A stretch of DNA of 64,000 nucleotides from positions 1 to 64,000 of the forward strand of contig NZ_BAAATZ010000035.1 in assembly GCF_039533685.1 (NCBI RefSeq). Direction: 5' to 3'. The notes under the pieces were generated by a model, which searched no databases, had not been told where the DNA came from, and saw only the letters and a list, made by a program, of their open reading frames with translations. This document shows positions 33,548-40,196 of the stretch, piece by piece. Source of the stretch: Actinocorallia aurantiaca. GTDB taxonomy: Bacteria > Actinomycetota > Actinomycetes > Streptosporangiales > Streptosporangiaceae. How positions within the stretch are numbered: position 1 is the stretch's first letter; every line of letters starts with the position of its first letter. The position numbers and the translations under genes were made by a program.

Positions 33548-34255
33548 ATGAACGCGATCCGCACCGCCCGGGAGAGGGCCCGCGCCGAACTGACCCTGGA
33601 GATCAAGCGGGAGGCCAGGAGACAGCTCGCCGAGGTGGGCTCGGCCCAGCTGTCGCTGAGGTCGGTGGCCCGCGCGCTGGGCATGGCCTCCTCCGCGATC
33701 TACCGCTACTTCCCCAGCCGGGACGAGCTGCTGACCGCCCTCATCCTGGACGCCTACAACGCGCTGGGAGACGCGGCGGAGAAGGCCGACCGGCCGGAGG
33801 CCGCACCGCGCGAGCGCTGGATGCTGGTGTGCGCGGCGGTACGGGAGTGGGCCATGGCCCACCCGCACGAGTACGCGCTGCTCTACGGCACTCCCGTTCC
33901 CGGCTACAAGGCCCCGGCCGAGACCCTGGACCCAGGAACCAGGATCGTCCGCCGGTGCGCCGAGATCCTCCTCGCCGGACGGCCGCTGCGGCCCGCCTTC
34001 CCCGGCCCGCTGGAGGCCGAGCTCGACGGGCAGATGCGGGCGGTCGCCGAGGCCGCCGGCCTGGACCTGCGCCCCGAGGAGATCACCCGGCTGCTCATGG
34101 CGTGGTCGCAGCTGTTCGGCCTGGTCGGCTTCGAGCTCTTCGGCCAGTTCGCCAACAGCGCCGATCCCGCCGGGCCGTTCTTCCGGCACGCCACCGCCCA
34201 GATGGCGGACTTCCTCGGCCTGCGCCGGCCCCGACCGCTCAGCGCAGGCGGCTGA
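33548..34255 (+). CDS. TetR/AcrR-family transcriptional regulator
   Basis: A 235-residue repressor. The N-terminal helix-turn-helix is VGSAQLSLRSVARALGMASSAIYRYFPSRDELLTALI (about residues 28-68); the C-terminal ligand domain is of the WHG type (AWSQLFGLVGFELFGQF). It is divergent from the F420-dependent oxidoreductase, and the inverted repeats in between are candidate operators, so it probably controls that gene and itself. Its stop overlaps the convergent ABC ATPase gene by 17 bp. Confidence 0.9.
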   Translation: MNAIRTARERARAELTLEIKREARRQLAEVGSAQLSLRSVARALGMASSAIYRYFPSRDELLTALILDAYNALGDAAEKADRPEAAPRERWMLVCAAVREWAMAHPHEYALLYGTPVPGYKAPAETLDPGTRIVRRCAEILLAGRPLRPAFPGPLEAELDGQMRAVAEAAGLDLRPEEITRLLMAWSQLFGLVGFELFGQFANSADPAGPFFRHATAQMADFLGLRRPRPLSAGG

Positions 34256-35033
34256 GCGGGATCACCAGCGGGGTGCCCGCGGACGGGTCGGTGATGATCT
34301 GGGCCTCGAGGCCGAAGACCTCGCGGACCAGCTCGGAGGTGAGCACCTCGGCGGGGGCGCCCTGCGCCGCGACCCGGCCGTCGCGCATGGCCACGAGGTG
34401 GTCGCAGTAGCGGGCCGCCAGGTTCAGGTCGTGCAGCACCATGACGATGGTGTGGCCGTCGCCGTTGAGCTCGCGGACCAGGTCGAGCACGTCGATCTGG
34501 TGGGCGAGGTCGAGGTAGGTCGTCGGCTCGTCGAGCAGCAGGAGGTCGGTGCCCTGCGCCAGCACCATCGCGATCCAGGCCCGCTGGCGCTGGCCGCCGG
34601 ACAGCTCCTCCACCGGGCGCTCGCGCAGGTCCAGCAGCCCGGTGCGGGCGAGGGCGGCGGTGACGGCCTCCTCGTCCTGCTCCGACCAGGGGCGGTACCA
34701 GCTCTGGTGGGGGTGGCGGCCCCGTGCCGCCAGCTCGCCGACGGTCAGCCCGCCCGGGGCCACCGGGGACTGCGGGAGCACGCCCAGCGCCCGGGCGACC
34801 TCCTTGGTCGGCAGCTTCTCGATGCGCCTGCCGTCCAGCAGCACCGCCCCCTCGCGCGGGCGCAGCAGCCGGCCGAGCGCGCGCAGCGTGGTGGACTTGC
34901 CGCAGCCGTTCGGGCCGATGACCGCGGTGACCTTCCCGTCGGGGACCTCCAGGTCGAGCCCGTCGACGACGACCCGGCCGTCGTAGGCCAGCCGGAGCCC
35001 CTCGGCACTCAGCCTGGCGGCGGTCTTCAGCAT
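34239..35033 (-). CDS. iron-siderophore ABC transporter ATP-binding protein
   Basis: A 264-residue FecE/FepC-type ATPase. Walker A is GPNGCGKSTTL, the Q-loop PQSP, signature motif LSGGQRQRAWIAM, Walker B DLLLLDEPTTYLDL and the switch histidine in VLHDLN. The FepC-like TTYLDLAHQ segment supports siderophore import. Permease and binding-protein genes are not adjacent, so it must work with partners encoded elsewhere. Start ATG at 35033. The iron box at 35087-35105 in the divergent promoter region predicts repression by IdeR/DmdR1 when iron is plentiful. Confidence 0.93.
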   Translation of the reverse strand: MLKTAARLSAEGLRLAYDGRVVVDGLDLEVPDGKVTAVIGPNGCGKSTTLRALGRLLRPREGAVLLDGRRIEKLPTKEVARALGVLPQSPVAPGGLTVGELAARGRHPHQSWYRPWSEQDEEAVTAALARTGLLDLRERPVEELSGGQRQRAWIAMVLAQGTDLLLLDEPTTYLDLAHQIDVLDLVRELNGDGHTIVMVLHDLNLAARYCDHLVAMRDGRVAAQGAPAEVLTSELVREVFGLEAQIITDPSAGTPLVIPLSRLR

Positions 35034-35063
35034 GTGGGGCCTTCCCTGGGGATCGGGTGTGAG

Positions 35064-35105
35064 TTGACAAACACCTGGGCAATAAATTAGGCAAGGCTTA
35101 CCTAA
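35064..35105 (+). promoter_or_regulatory. promoter with overlapping iron box (IdeR/DmdR-type operator)
   Basis: TTGACA at 35064-35069 is a consensus -35 element with TTAGGC 17 nt later. The 19-bp sequence TTAGGCAAGGCTTACCTAA at 35087-35105 is a near-perfect match to the actinobacterial iron-box palindrome TTAGGTTAGGCTAACCTAA. It overlaps the -10 position, so repressor binding would block transcription of the FhuF-like gene and probably also of the divergent ABC ATPase gene. Confidence 0.85.
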
Positions 35106-35136
35106 TTTGCAAGCCCTCTCACCCTCGGGGAGCAGC

Positions 35137-35829
35137 ATGACCGCGACCGAAGTCGGCCCGTACTCCCCCTCCGGCACCGATCCCACCCTACTTCCGCTGA
35201 TCTCCCTGATCGAAGCGGCCTCCGCCACCGGCGGCATCCCGAGCATCGCCCCGGGACTGCGCCTCGACGAGGGCATGACCGTCCGCGAGCTGGCGACCGC
35301 GCCCTACACCGTGCTCGGCGAGCTGATCGAGGAGACCGCGGCCCAGTGGAACGCCCCGCGGCACGTGGCGGCGACCCTGTGGTGGAAGGGCTTCTCCTAC
35401 TGGTCCACCGCCCCCATCGCCCTCGGCTGGGCCCTCAACGGCTTCTTCCCGGCGCTGACCGCGGACAACACCCTCGTCCAGCGGCTGTCCGGGGAGCCGC
35501 GCTTCGTCGTCGGGACGCGCGACCTCGTCCCCGCCACCGACGTGCGCGCCACCCTGCTCGACCTGCACACCCCGCTCATCGACGCGCTCGCCAAGACGGC
35601 GCGGGCCGGGCGGCGCAACCTGTGGGGATCGGTCGCCGAGTCCCTCACCCACCCGCTGTCGGTCTTCGCCGAACTGCTGCCGGGGACGCCCGACGCCGCC
35701 GCGCTCCTGGCCCTGGCCGGAGCGCCCGTCTCGGGCCTGATGGAGCTGAACCCGGCCCGCCGCCGCACCTGCTGCCTGTGGGCCACCCTGCCCGACGCCG
35801 AGGCGTGCGCCACCTGCTGCCTCAACTGA
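35137..35829 (+). CDS. FhuF-like ferric-siderophore reductase, (2Fe-2S) protein
   Basis: A 230-residue protein. Its C-terminal cysteine motif C-C-x10-C-x2-C (TCCLWATLPDAEACATCC) is the FhuF-type [2Fe-2S] ligand set. The central part has weak FhuF/IucA-like similarity (WWKGFSYWSTAPIALGWALNGFFP). FhuF proteins reduce ferric siderophores in the cytoplasm to release iron. The divergent siderophore ABC ATPase and the iron box between them support this. Start ATG at 35137. A terminator hairpin follows at 35845. Confidence 0.87.
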   Translation: MTATEVGPYSPSGTDPTLLPLISLIEAASATGGIPSIAPGLRLDEGMTVRELATAPYTVLGELIEETAAQWNAPRHVAATLWWKGFSYWSTAPIALGWALNGFFPALTADNTLVQRLSGEPRFVVGTRDLVPATDVRATLLDLHTPLIDALAKTARAGRRNLWGSVAESLTHPLSVFAELLPGTPDAAALLALAGAPVSGLMELNPARRRTCCLWATLPDAEACATCCLN

Positions 35830-35844
35830 AGGGAGGCCCGCAAG

Positions 35845-35879
35845 AAGATCTCCTCGATTCTCCGGAAAAGAGATCTTTT
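35845..35879 (+). terminator. Rho-independent-like terminator
   Basis: AAGATCTC (35845-35852) pairs perfectly with GAGATCTT (35870-35877) around a 17-nt loop and ends in TTTT. It lies 16 nt after the FhuF-like stop codon. Confidence 0.6.
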
Positions 35880-35952
35880 GGCATGCCCGAAAGACAGTAC
35901 CCCGTGAGCTTTTCAGGGCTTATCGTCATAGGAACAAACCCTGAGGAGTGCC

Positions 35953-37506
35953 ATGACGGTGGTGTTGGTCGTCGCGTGCCTGGCGGTCGCCGGTGCTGAG
36001 CTCTACCTGGCCTTCGGCCGGACGAGACGCGACACGGCCGCACTCTCCGATCTGCGCGCCTCGGGGACCGAGCTCGCCGAACGGCTCGAGACCGCGCTGT
36101 CGGAACTGCACGAGCTGCGCGCCGACCTCGCCGGGCGTCCCGAGGCCGCGGACCTGACCCGGCTCACCAAGCGCACCGCCGAACTCGGGCACGCGCAGGA
36201 GGAACTGGACTCCGCGCTGCGCCGCTACGACGAGCTGGCCGGTTACGTGAGCCGGGTGGAGGAGCAGTCCAGCCGGCTGGAGAGCACCCTCCTCGAGCTG
36301 CGCCGCACCCGCGACAACCAGATCACCCACCTGGAGGCGGCGATCAGCGCGCTGCGCCGGGAGCGGGAGGAGCAGGGCTCCCTGGCCGAATCGCTCGCCG
36401 CCGAACTGCGCGCCGAGCACCGCGAACAGGACACCCGCCACACCACGGCGCTGGCCTCCCTGGAGGAGCGCACCCTGCGGTACGAGGACGTGCTGGCCGG
36501 CATCCGCCTCGACCTCGGCGAGCAGGGCGAACGTTTCGACCAGGCCCTCGCCGAGCTGCAGCTGGCCAGGGAGGAGCACGAGGCGCGGTTCACCGCCGTC
36601 TCCACCGACCTGCGGCGGGAGCGGGAGGAGCAGGACACCCGGTTCACCGAGGCGCTCGACGAGCTGCGGCAGGGCCGCGAGGAGCACTCCGCGCGGCTGG
36701 CCGACGCCCTGGAAGAGCTGCGCAAGGTCAGGGAGGAGCAGACGCAGCGGGTCGACACCGCCCTGGAGGAGCTGCGCACCGCCGAAGAGGTCGGCGTCTC
36801 CGAGCAGCGCGAGCTGTCAGGACGGCTCGACCAGCTCGGCGACCCGACGGCGCAGGAGCTCATCCGGGCCGAGCTGGTGGCGCTGCGCGCCCAGACCGAC
36901 CTGGCGCTGGAGCGGATGGACGAGCTGGACGCCGAACGCGACCGGGACCTCGAGCGCTACCGGGACCTGGCCCAGGCGCTCGACGCGGTCGAGGACCAGC
37001 TCGCCGGGCACCACGCCGCCGACCCCGAGCCCACGACCGTCCGGGGCGGGCTGGTCGGCGCGACCCCCGCCTCCCACGAGGTGCTGACCAAGGCCTACGA
37101 GAACTTCGTGGACGCGATGGATCTGCGGGTGCGCATGCAGGTGCCGGCGGGCGCCTCCCCCTGGCACACCCAGTACTACCTCGCGGGCAAGAACACCGCG
37201 CGCCTGCGCCGCGACTTCCTGGCCCTGCTGGGCGACCTGCGGGCGGTGGGCGCCGACCCGCGGAACGAGGCCCTGCACGCCCTCGCCGTCGAACTCCAGG
37301 CGTGCGAGCAGGCCTTCGCCCAGATCGGCCCGCTGGTCATGGTGCGGGTGCAGGGCGCCCTGCTGTGCGGGGTCCTCACCGTCGCCGAGACCCGCCGCTT
37401 CGACACCGAGCGCTTCCTCAGCGATCCGGCCGCCGCCGCGACGGGCCTGCGCCTGCTGCCCGAGCCGCGCTTCCGCGACCTGAGCAGCCGGACTCAGACG
37501 GCCTGA
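35953..37506 (+). CDS. membrane-anchored long coiled-coil protein
   Basis: A 517-residue protein. Residues 1-20 (TVVLVVACLAVAGAELYLAF) form one membrane anchor or uncleaved signal. Residues about 25-350 are almost entirely coiled coil with repeating REExxxRFTxALxELR units, which reads like internal duplication (LRREREEQDTRFTEALDELRQGREEHSARL). A globular C-terminal domain (about 375-510) contains ASHEVLTKAYENFVDAMDLRVRMQVPAG and ACEQAFAQIGPLVMVRVQG. No family was identified. A structural or scaffolding role at the membrane is inference. Its 3' end overlaps the convergent peroxiredoxin gene by 13 bp. Confidence 0.72.
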   Translation: MTVVLVVACLAVAGAELYLAFGRTRRDTAALSDLRASGTELAERLETALSELHELRADLAGRPEAADLTRLTKRTAELGHAQEELDSALRRYDELAGYVSRVEEQSSRLESTLLELRRTRDNQITHLEAAISALRREREEQGSLAESLAAELRAEHREQDTRHTTALASLEERTLRYEDVLAGIRLDLGEQGERFDQALAELQLAREEHEARFTAVSTDLRREREEQDTRFTEALDELRQGREEHSARLADALEELRKVREEQTQRVDTALEELRTAEEVGVSEQRELSGRLDQLGDPTAQELIRAELVALRAQTDLALERMDELDAERDRDLERYRDLAQALDAVEDQLAGHHAADPEPTTVRGGLVGATPASHEVLTKAYENFVDAMDLRVRMQVPAGASPWHTQYYLAGKNTARLRRDFLALLGDLRAVGADPRNEALHALAVELQACEQAFAQIGPLVMVRVQGALLCGVLTVAETRRFDTERFLSDPAAAATGLRLLPEPRFRDLSSRTQTA

Positions 37507-37952
37507 CGGCGGCGCAGCGCCTCCAGGGCGCGGTCCGCGTGCACGTTCATGCGGATCTCGCTCTTGACCACTTCGAGCACCTTGCGGTCGGTGTCGATCA
37601 CGTAGGTGATCCTCCTGGTGGGGGCCAGCGCCAGCCCGCGCGTCACCCCGAACAGGTCCCTGACCTTGCCGTCGGGGTCGGCCAGCAGGGGGTAGCCCAG
37701 CGAGTACTTGCCGCTGAACTCCGCCTGGCGCTCCACGCTGTCCCCGCTGATCCCGACGGGCTGTCCTCCCAGCGCGCGGAACTCGCCCACGATGTCGCGG
37801 AAGTGGCACGCCTCGGCGGTGCAGCCGGGGGTGAACGCCGCCGGATAGAAGAACAGCACCACGGGCCCGTCGGCCAGCAGTTCACTCAGCTTGCGCACGG
37901 TCCCGGTCTCGTCGGACAGCTCGAAGTCCTCGGCCACATCTCCAGGTTTCAT
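37494..37952 (-). CDS. bcp: thioredoxin-dependent peroxiredoxin, BCP family
   Basis: A 152-residue bacterioferritin-comigratory-type peroxiredoxin. Peroxidatic C44 is in FYPAAFTPGCTAEACHFRD, with the atypical 2-Cys resolving partner C49 five residues on. It reduces peroxides with thioredoxin as donor. Start ATG at 37952 with AGGTTGAG just upstream. The stop codon of the TnpB-like frame lies only 5 nt upstream of this ATG, and the end of the mobile element is 11 nt away, so the insertion has replaced its original promoter region. Confidence 0.93.
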   Translation of the reverse strand: MKPGDVAEDFELSDETGTVRKLSELLADGPVVLFFYPAAFTPGCTAEACHFRDIVGEFRALGGQPVGISGDSVERQAEFSGKYSLGYPLLADPDGKVRDLFGVTRGLALAPTRRITYVIDTDRKVLEVVKSEIRMNVHADRALEALRRRQAV

Positions 37953-37956
37953 GCGC

Positions 37957-40038
37957 TCAACCTAAGGCCTGTTTCAAAGTTGCTGAAACAGTCCGGTGCC
38001 CGGTGGCGTCTGTCCGGTGGGACCCGTGGAGAGTCCCGGTCCGGGGTCGGCGCCGCTGGCGTTCCGGAATCGGCCGAGCAGAGGCCGCCCCTTGGGGGCG
38101 GCTGCCGCCTCGCCTCCCGCCGCCGCCTGTTCGGGCGGGGTGGGGGCGGGTGGCGGTTGACTCGGTCAGGGCTCCTTGCAGCCCGGGCCCGAACACGCCC
38201 AGGGCGTGCCGGGAAGAAGAGAAGTCGACCGACGCGGTCTTGGGGTCGGACGGATCGGTCCAGGTGACGAACGCGCCCAGTGCGGCCGAGACCAGGTCCC
38301 GGTCTGCGGCCAGCCCGCAGGACGGGCAGCGGTGTACCCGATCAGCGAGGCTCTTGGACGTCTTCTGTCCGCACAGGCAGTGCTGGGACAGGGCGGTGGT
38401 GAACGTCGACGCCCGCCCCAACCGGCCACCCGCAGCCGAGCATTCGACGGCCAGCGCCTCCTTCAGCATGCCGGGGGTGAACACCGCACACGCCCGCCCC
38501 CACAACCGGAACCAGGAGCTGACCGGCCCGTCCTCGACGGTCAGCCGCACCCCGTGGGCGGCGGTGATCCGCTCCGCGACCCTCTTGGCGCGGTCGTGTT
38601 TGGCTTGGGTGCGTCCGGCCTGCCGCACGCGGATGCGGGTGCGCAGCATCCGGTAGCCGCCGGTGATCCGGTCCTTGCGATGCGAGGTCAGGGGGCGGCC
38701 CGCAGCGTCGGCCAGTCGCGGTCCTTTGGGCAGTGCGACGTGTCGTTCGGGCAGCCCAGCGGCCTGTCTGCGCTGCTGCCGCCTGCGCTGGCGGCGCGAC
38801 AGCTCGTACCGGGCCTTGTTGTTCGCGCGGCGGGAGCGCTCCAGTGCCCGGGCGCGTCTGCGGGTGGTGCGCCGCTCCCGTTCCACGGCGGTGCGCTCGA
38901 GGTCGGTGAGGACGATCTGGTCGGCCAGCACGGGCCCGTCGGCTGGGTACAGGGTGGCGGGCAGGGAGGCGACGGACAGGTTGCCCACGTTGAGGTCCAC
39001 CCCGCCGATCCGTCCCACGGCGGCGGCTTGACGACGACGCTCGAGGGTGGCCGGGGAGGTGTAGCCGCTGTCCAGGACCATCAGATGCGCCTCGTACACC
39101 CACCCGCCGGGCGCGGCCGGGTGCGGACGCCGCACGAGATCGATCTTGTGCCACAGGTGCGGCCGGTCCAGGAAGTGGCGCAGCCACCGCCACCGTCCCG
39201 CGCCCTGCGGCAGCCGCACCGGCAGAACGATCTCGTCACGCTTGCTGTCGGGGCCGCCGGTGAACACCAGCGTCAGCGCCCCGTCATGCTCCCACCACGA
39301 ACTCCTGCCTCCACGACCCACCGGGGGCAGGGGCGCGGGCATGCGGCGAGGCTGGGCCAGCACCGATGTCTCTGGATTCAACCGCGCCGCCTGCGCCGGG
39401 GTGGCGATTTGAGCGGGCAGGGCGGGATGCCGCCAGGCATCCAGATGCCCTTGCAGGCTGCCGTGCAGCCGGAACGTCTCCCACTTACGCGCCGTGGTGT
39501 GCGAGCGCGCCCGGCCGGGAATGCGCGTGTACTCCCACCACGAACCCGTCCGGGGACGCCCGGCGCGTTTCCCGGAGGCATCGGGGAACAGATGGCGCTC
39601 CACCCCCGTCCACACCTCGTCAGCCTGATGCAGCGCCAAAGCCTTCGTGGCGTGGTGGCGTAGCCAACCGGAGGCGTCCAGATGGGCGTAGGCGGCCCGC
39701 GCCAGATCCGGACGGGTCAGGCCCACCTCACGCCGCCAGGCCGCCGCATCCGCCTCCCGGCGACGTTTACCCGCCCAGAACGCCTCCGTCCGGGAGCGGG
39801 CCTCACGCTGCACTGTCCGTTTGAGGCAGAACATCGCGAAGAACAAAGACCCCAGACGCGCCGCCGCCTGCTCGTCGACCACCAGCGGCAGGCGGATCAC
39901 CGACACCGGGCCGTCCCACCGCCACGCCGGGGCCTTGTTCACACCCCGTGTACGGCGCACACCATCACCCGAGTCACCGGAGGTATCCGGCGGCCCCGAG
40001 TGAATGGCGAATGTCTGCATGACCCAGGATCTTGCCAT
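37957..40038 (-). CDS. large TnpB/RuvC-like RNA-guided nuclease homologue
   Basis: A 693-residue protein, much larger than a typical TnpB (about 400). Residues 340-585 are TnpB-like: RuvC-I aspartate D348 in GRIGGVDLNVGNLSVASL, a basic bridge-type helix (about 385-425), RuvC-II glutamate E502 in VRLTVEDGPVSSWF, a zinc-ribbon (C554, C556, C571, C574; HCLCGQ ... HRCPSCG) and RuvC-III aspartate in ADRDLVSAALGAF (D579/D581). The catalytic D-E-D set is intact. The first pair of zinc cysteines is CxC instead of CxxC. The N-terminal 340 residues contain a large extra portion. The final 110 residues are low-complexity, and the frame leaves the element through its terminal repeat and stops 4 nt outside. 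ATG at 40020 is an alternative start. Confidence 0.72.
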   Translation of the reverse strand: MARSWVMQTFAIHSGPPDTSGDSGDGVRRTRGVNKAPAWRWDGPVSVIRLPLVVDEQAAARLGSLFFAMFCLKRTVQREARSRTEAFWAGKRRREADAAAWRREVGLTRPDLARAAYAHLDASGWLRHHATKALALHQADEVWTGVERHLFPDASGKRAGRPRTGSWWEYTRIPGRARSHTTARKWETFRLHGSLQGHLDAWRHPALPAQIATPAQAARLNPETSVLAQPRRMPAPLPPVGRGGRSSWWEHDGALTLVFTGGPDSKRDEIVLPVRLPQGAGRWRWLRHFLDRPHLWHKIDLVRRPHPAAPGGWVYEAHLMVLDSGYTSPATLERRRQAAAVGRIGGVDLNVGNLSVASLPATLYPADGPVLADQIVLTDLERTAVERERRTTRRRARALERSRRANNKARYELSRRQRRRQQRRQAAGLPERHVALPKGPRLADAAGRPLTSHRKDRITGGYRMLRTRIRVRQAGRTQAKHDRAKRVAERITAAHGVRLTVEDGPVSSWFRLWGRACAVFTPGMLKEALAVECSAAGGRLGRASTFTTALSQHCLCGQKTSKSLADRVHRCPSCGLAADRDLVSAALGAFVTWTDPSDPKTASVDFSSSRHALGVFGPGLQGALTESTATRPHPARTGGGGRRGGSRPQGAASARPIPERQRRRPRTGTLHGSHRTDATGHRTVSATLKQALG
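37963..37980 (+). repeat. left terminal inverted repeat of the TnpB-like element
   Basis: TAAGGCCTGTTTCAAAGT. Directly inside, CTGTTTCA (37969-37976) and TGAAACAG (37984-37991) form a perfect 8-bp hairpin, so the end has an internal palindrome the right end lacks. Confidence 0.62.
37963..38160 (-). ncRNA. candidate guide (omega/re) RNA region at the 3' end of the TnpB-like gene
   Basis: TnpB guide RNAs derive from the 3' end of tnpB and run to the element end. Here the last 100 or so codons are low-complexity, arginine- and glycine-rich and lie beyond the last catalytic residue. The DNA holds strong hairpins: GCCGCCCC-TTG-GGGGCGGC at 38084-38102 and the 8-bp stem at 37969-37991 adjoining the end. 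On the minus strand the RNA would run toward 37963, with a guide formed by flanking bases below 37963. Structural inference only; no expression evidence. Confidence 0.4.
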
Positions 40039-40138
40039 GAGTGATCGATAGAACGCAGACGGTTACTAAATTTCTTTCCGTCATCCGGCAAGCAGCACCG
40101 GAATCCCTTCCCCAGCGCATCAACCGACCTGCGACCGG

Positions 40139-40156
40139 ACTTTTAGACAGGCTTTA
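40139..40156 (-). repeat. right terminal inverted repeat of the TnpB-like element
   Basis: Read inward on the minus strand: TAAAGCCTGTCTAAAAGT, matching 15 of 18 bases of the left end. The next inward bases, CCGGT, also occur at the left end after the extra hairpin. Confidence 0.62.
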
Positions 40157-40196
40157 GCCTTGGGACGTCCCGTCCGGTGAATGCCGAGTACCGGAA

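Larger units (their letters stand above)
37963..40156. mobile_element. 2.19-kb TIR-bounded element carrying a TnpB-like nuclease
   Basis: Left end 37963-37980 and right end 40139-40156 are inverted copies matching at 15 of 18 positions. Both begin with TA when read inward, consistent with TA target-site use or duplication. The only gene inside is a 693-codon TnpB-like nuclease on the minus strand; no TnpA (Y1), serine recombinase or DDE transposase is present. IS200/IS605 and IS607 elements, the usual TnpB carriers, lack such terminal inverted repeats, so this looks like a non-autonomous element moved in trans by a DDE-type transposase. The boundaries are inferred from the repeats alone. Confidence 0.6.

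Noticed and set aside
39000..39700. Possible IS200-type TnpA gene accompanying the TnpB-like gene.
   Set aside because: No frame in the element other than the nuclease frame shows a Y1 HUH motif or any transposase signature.
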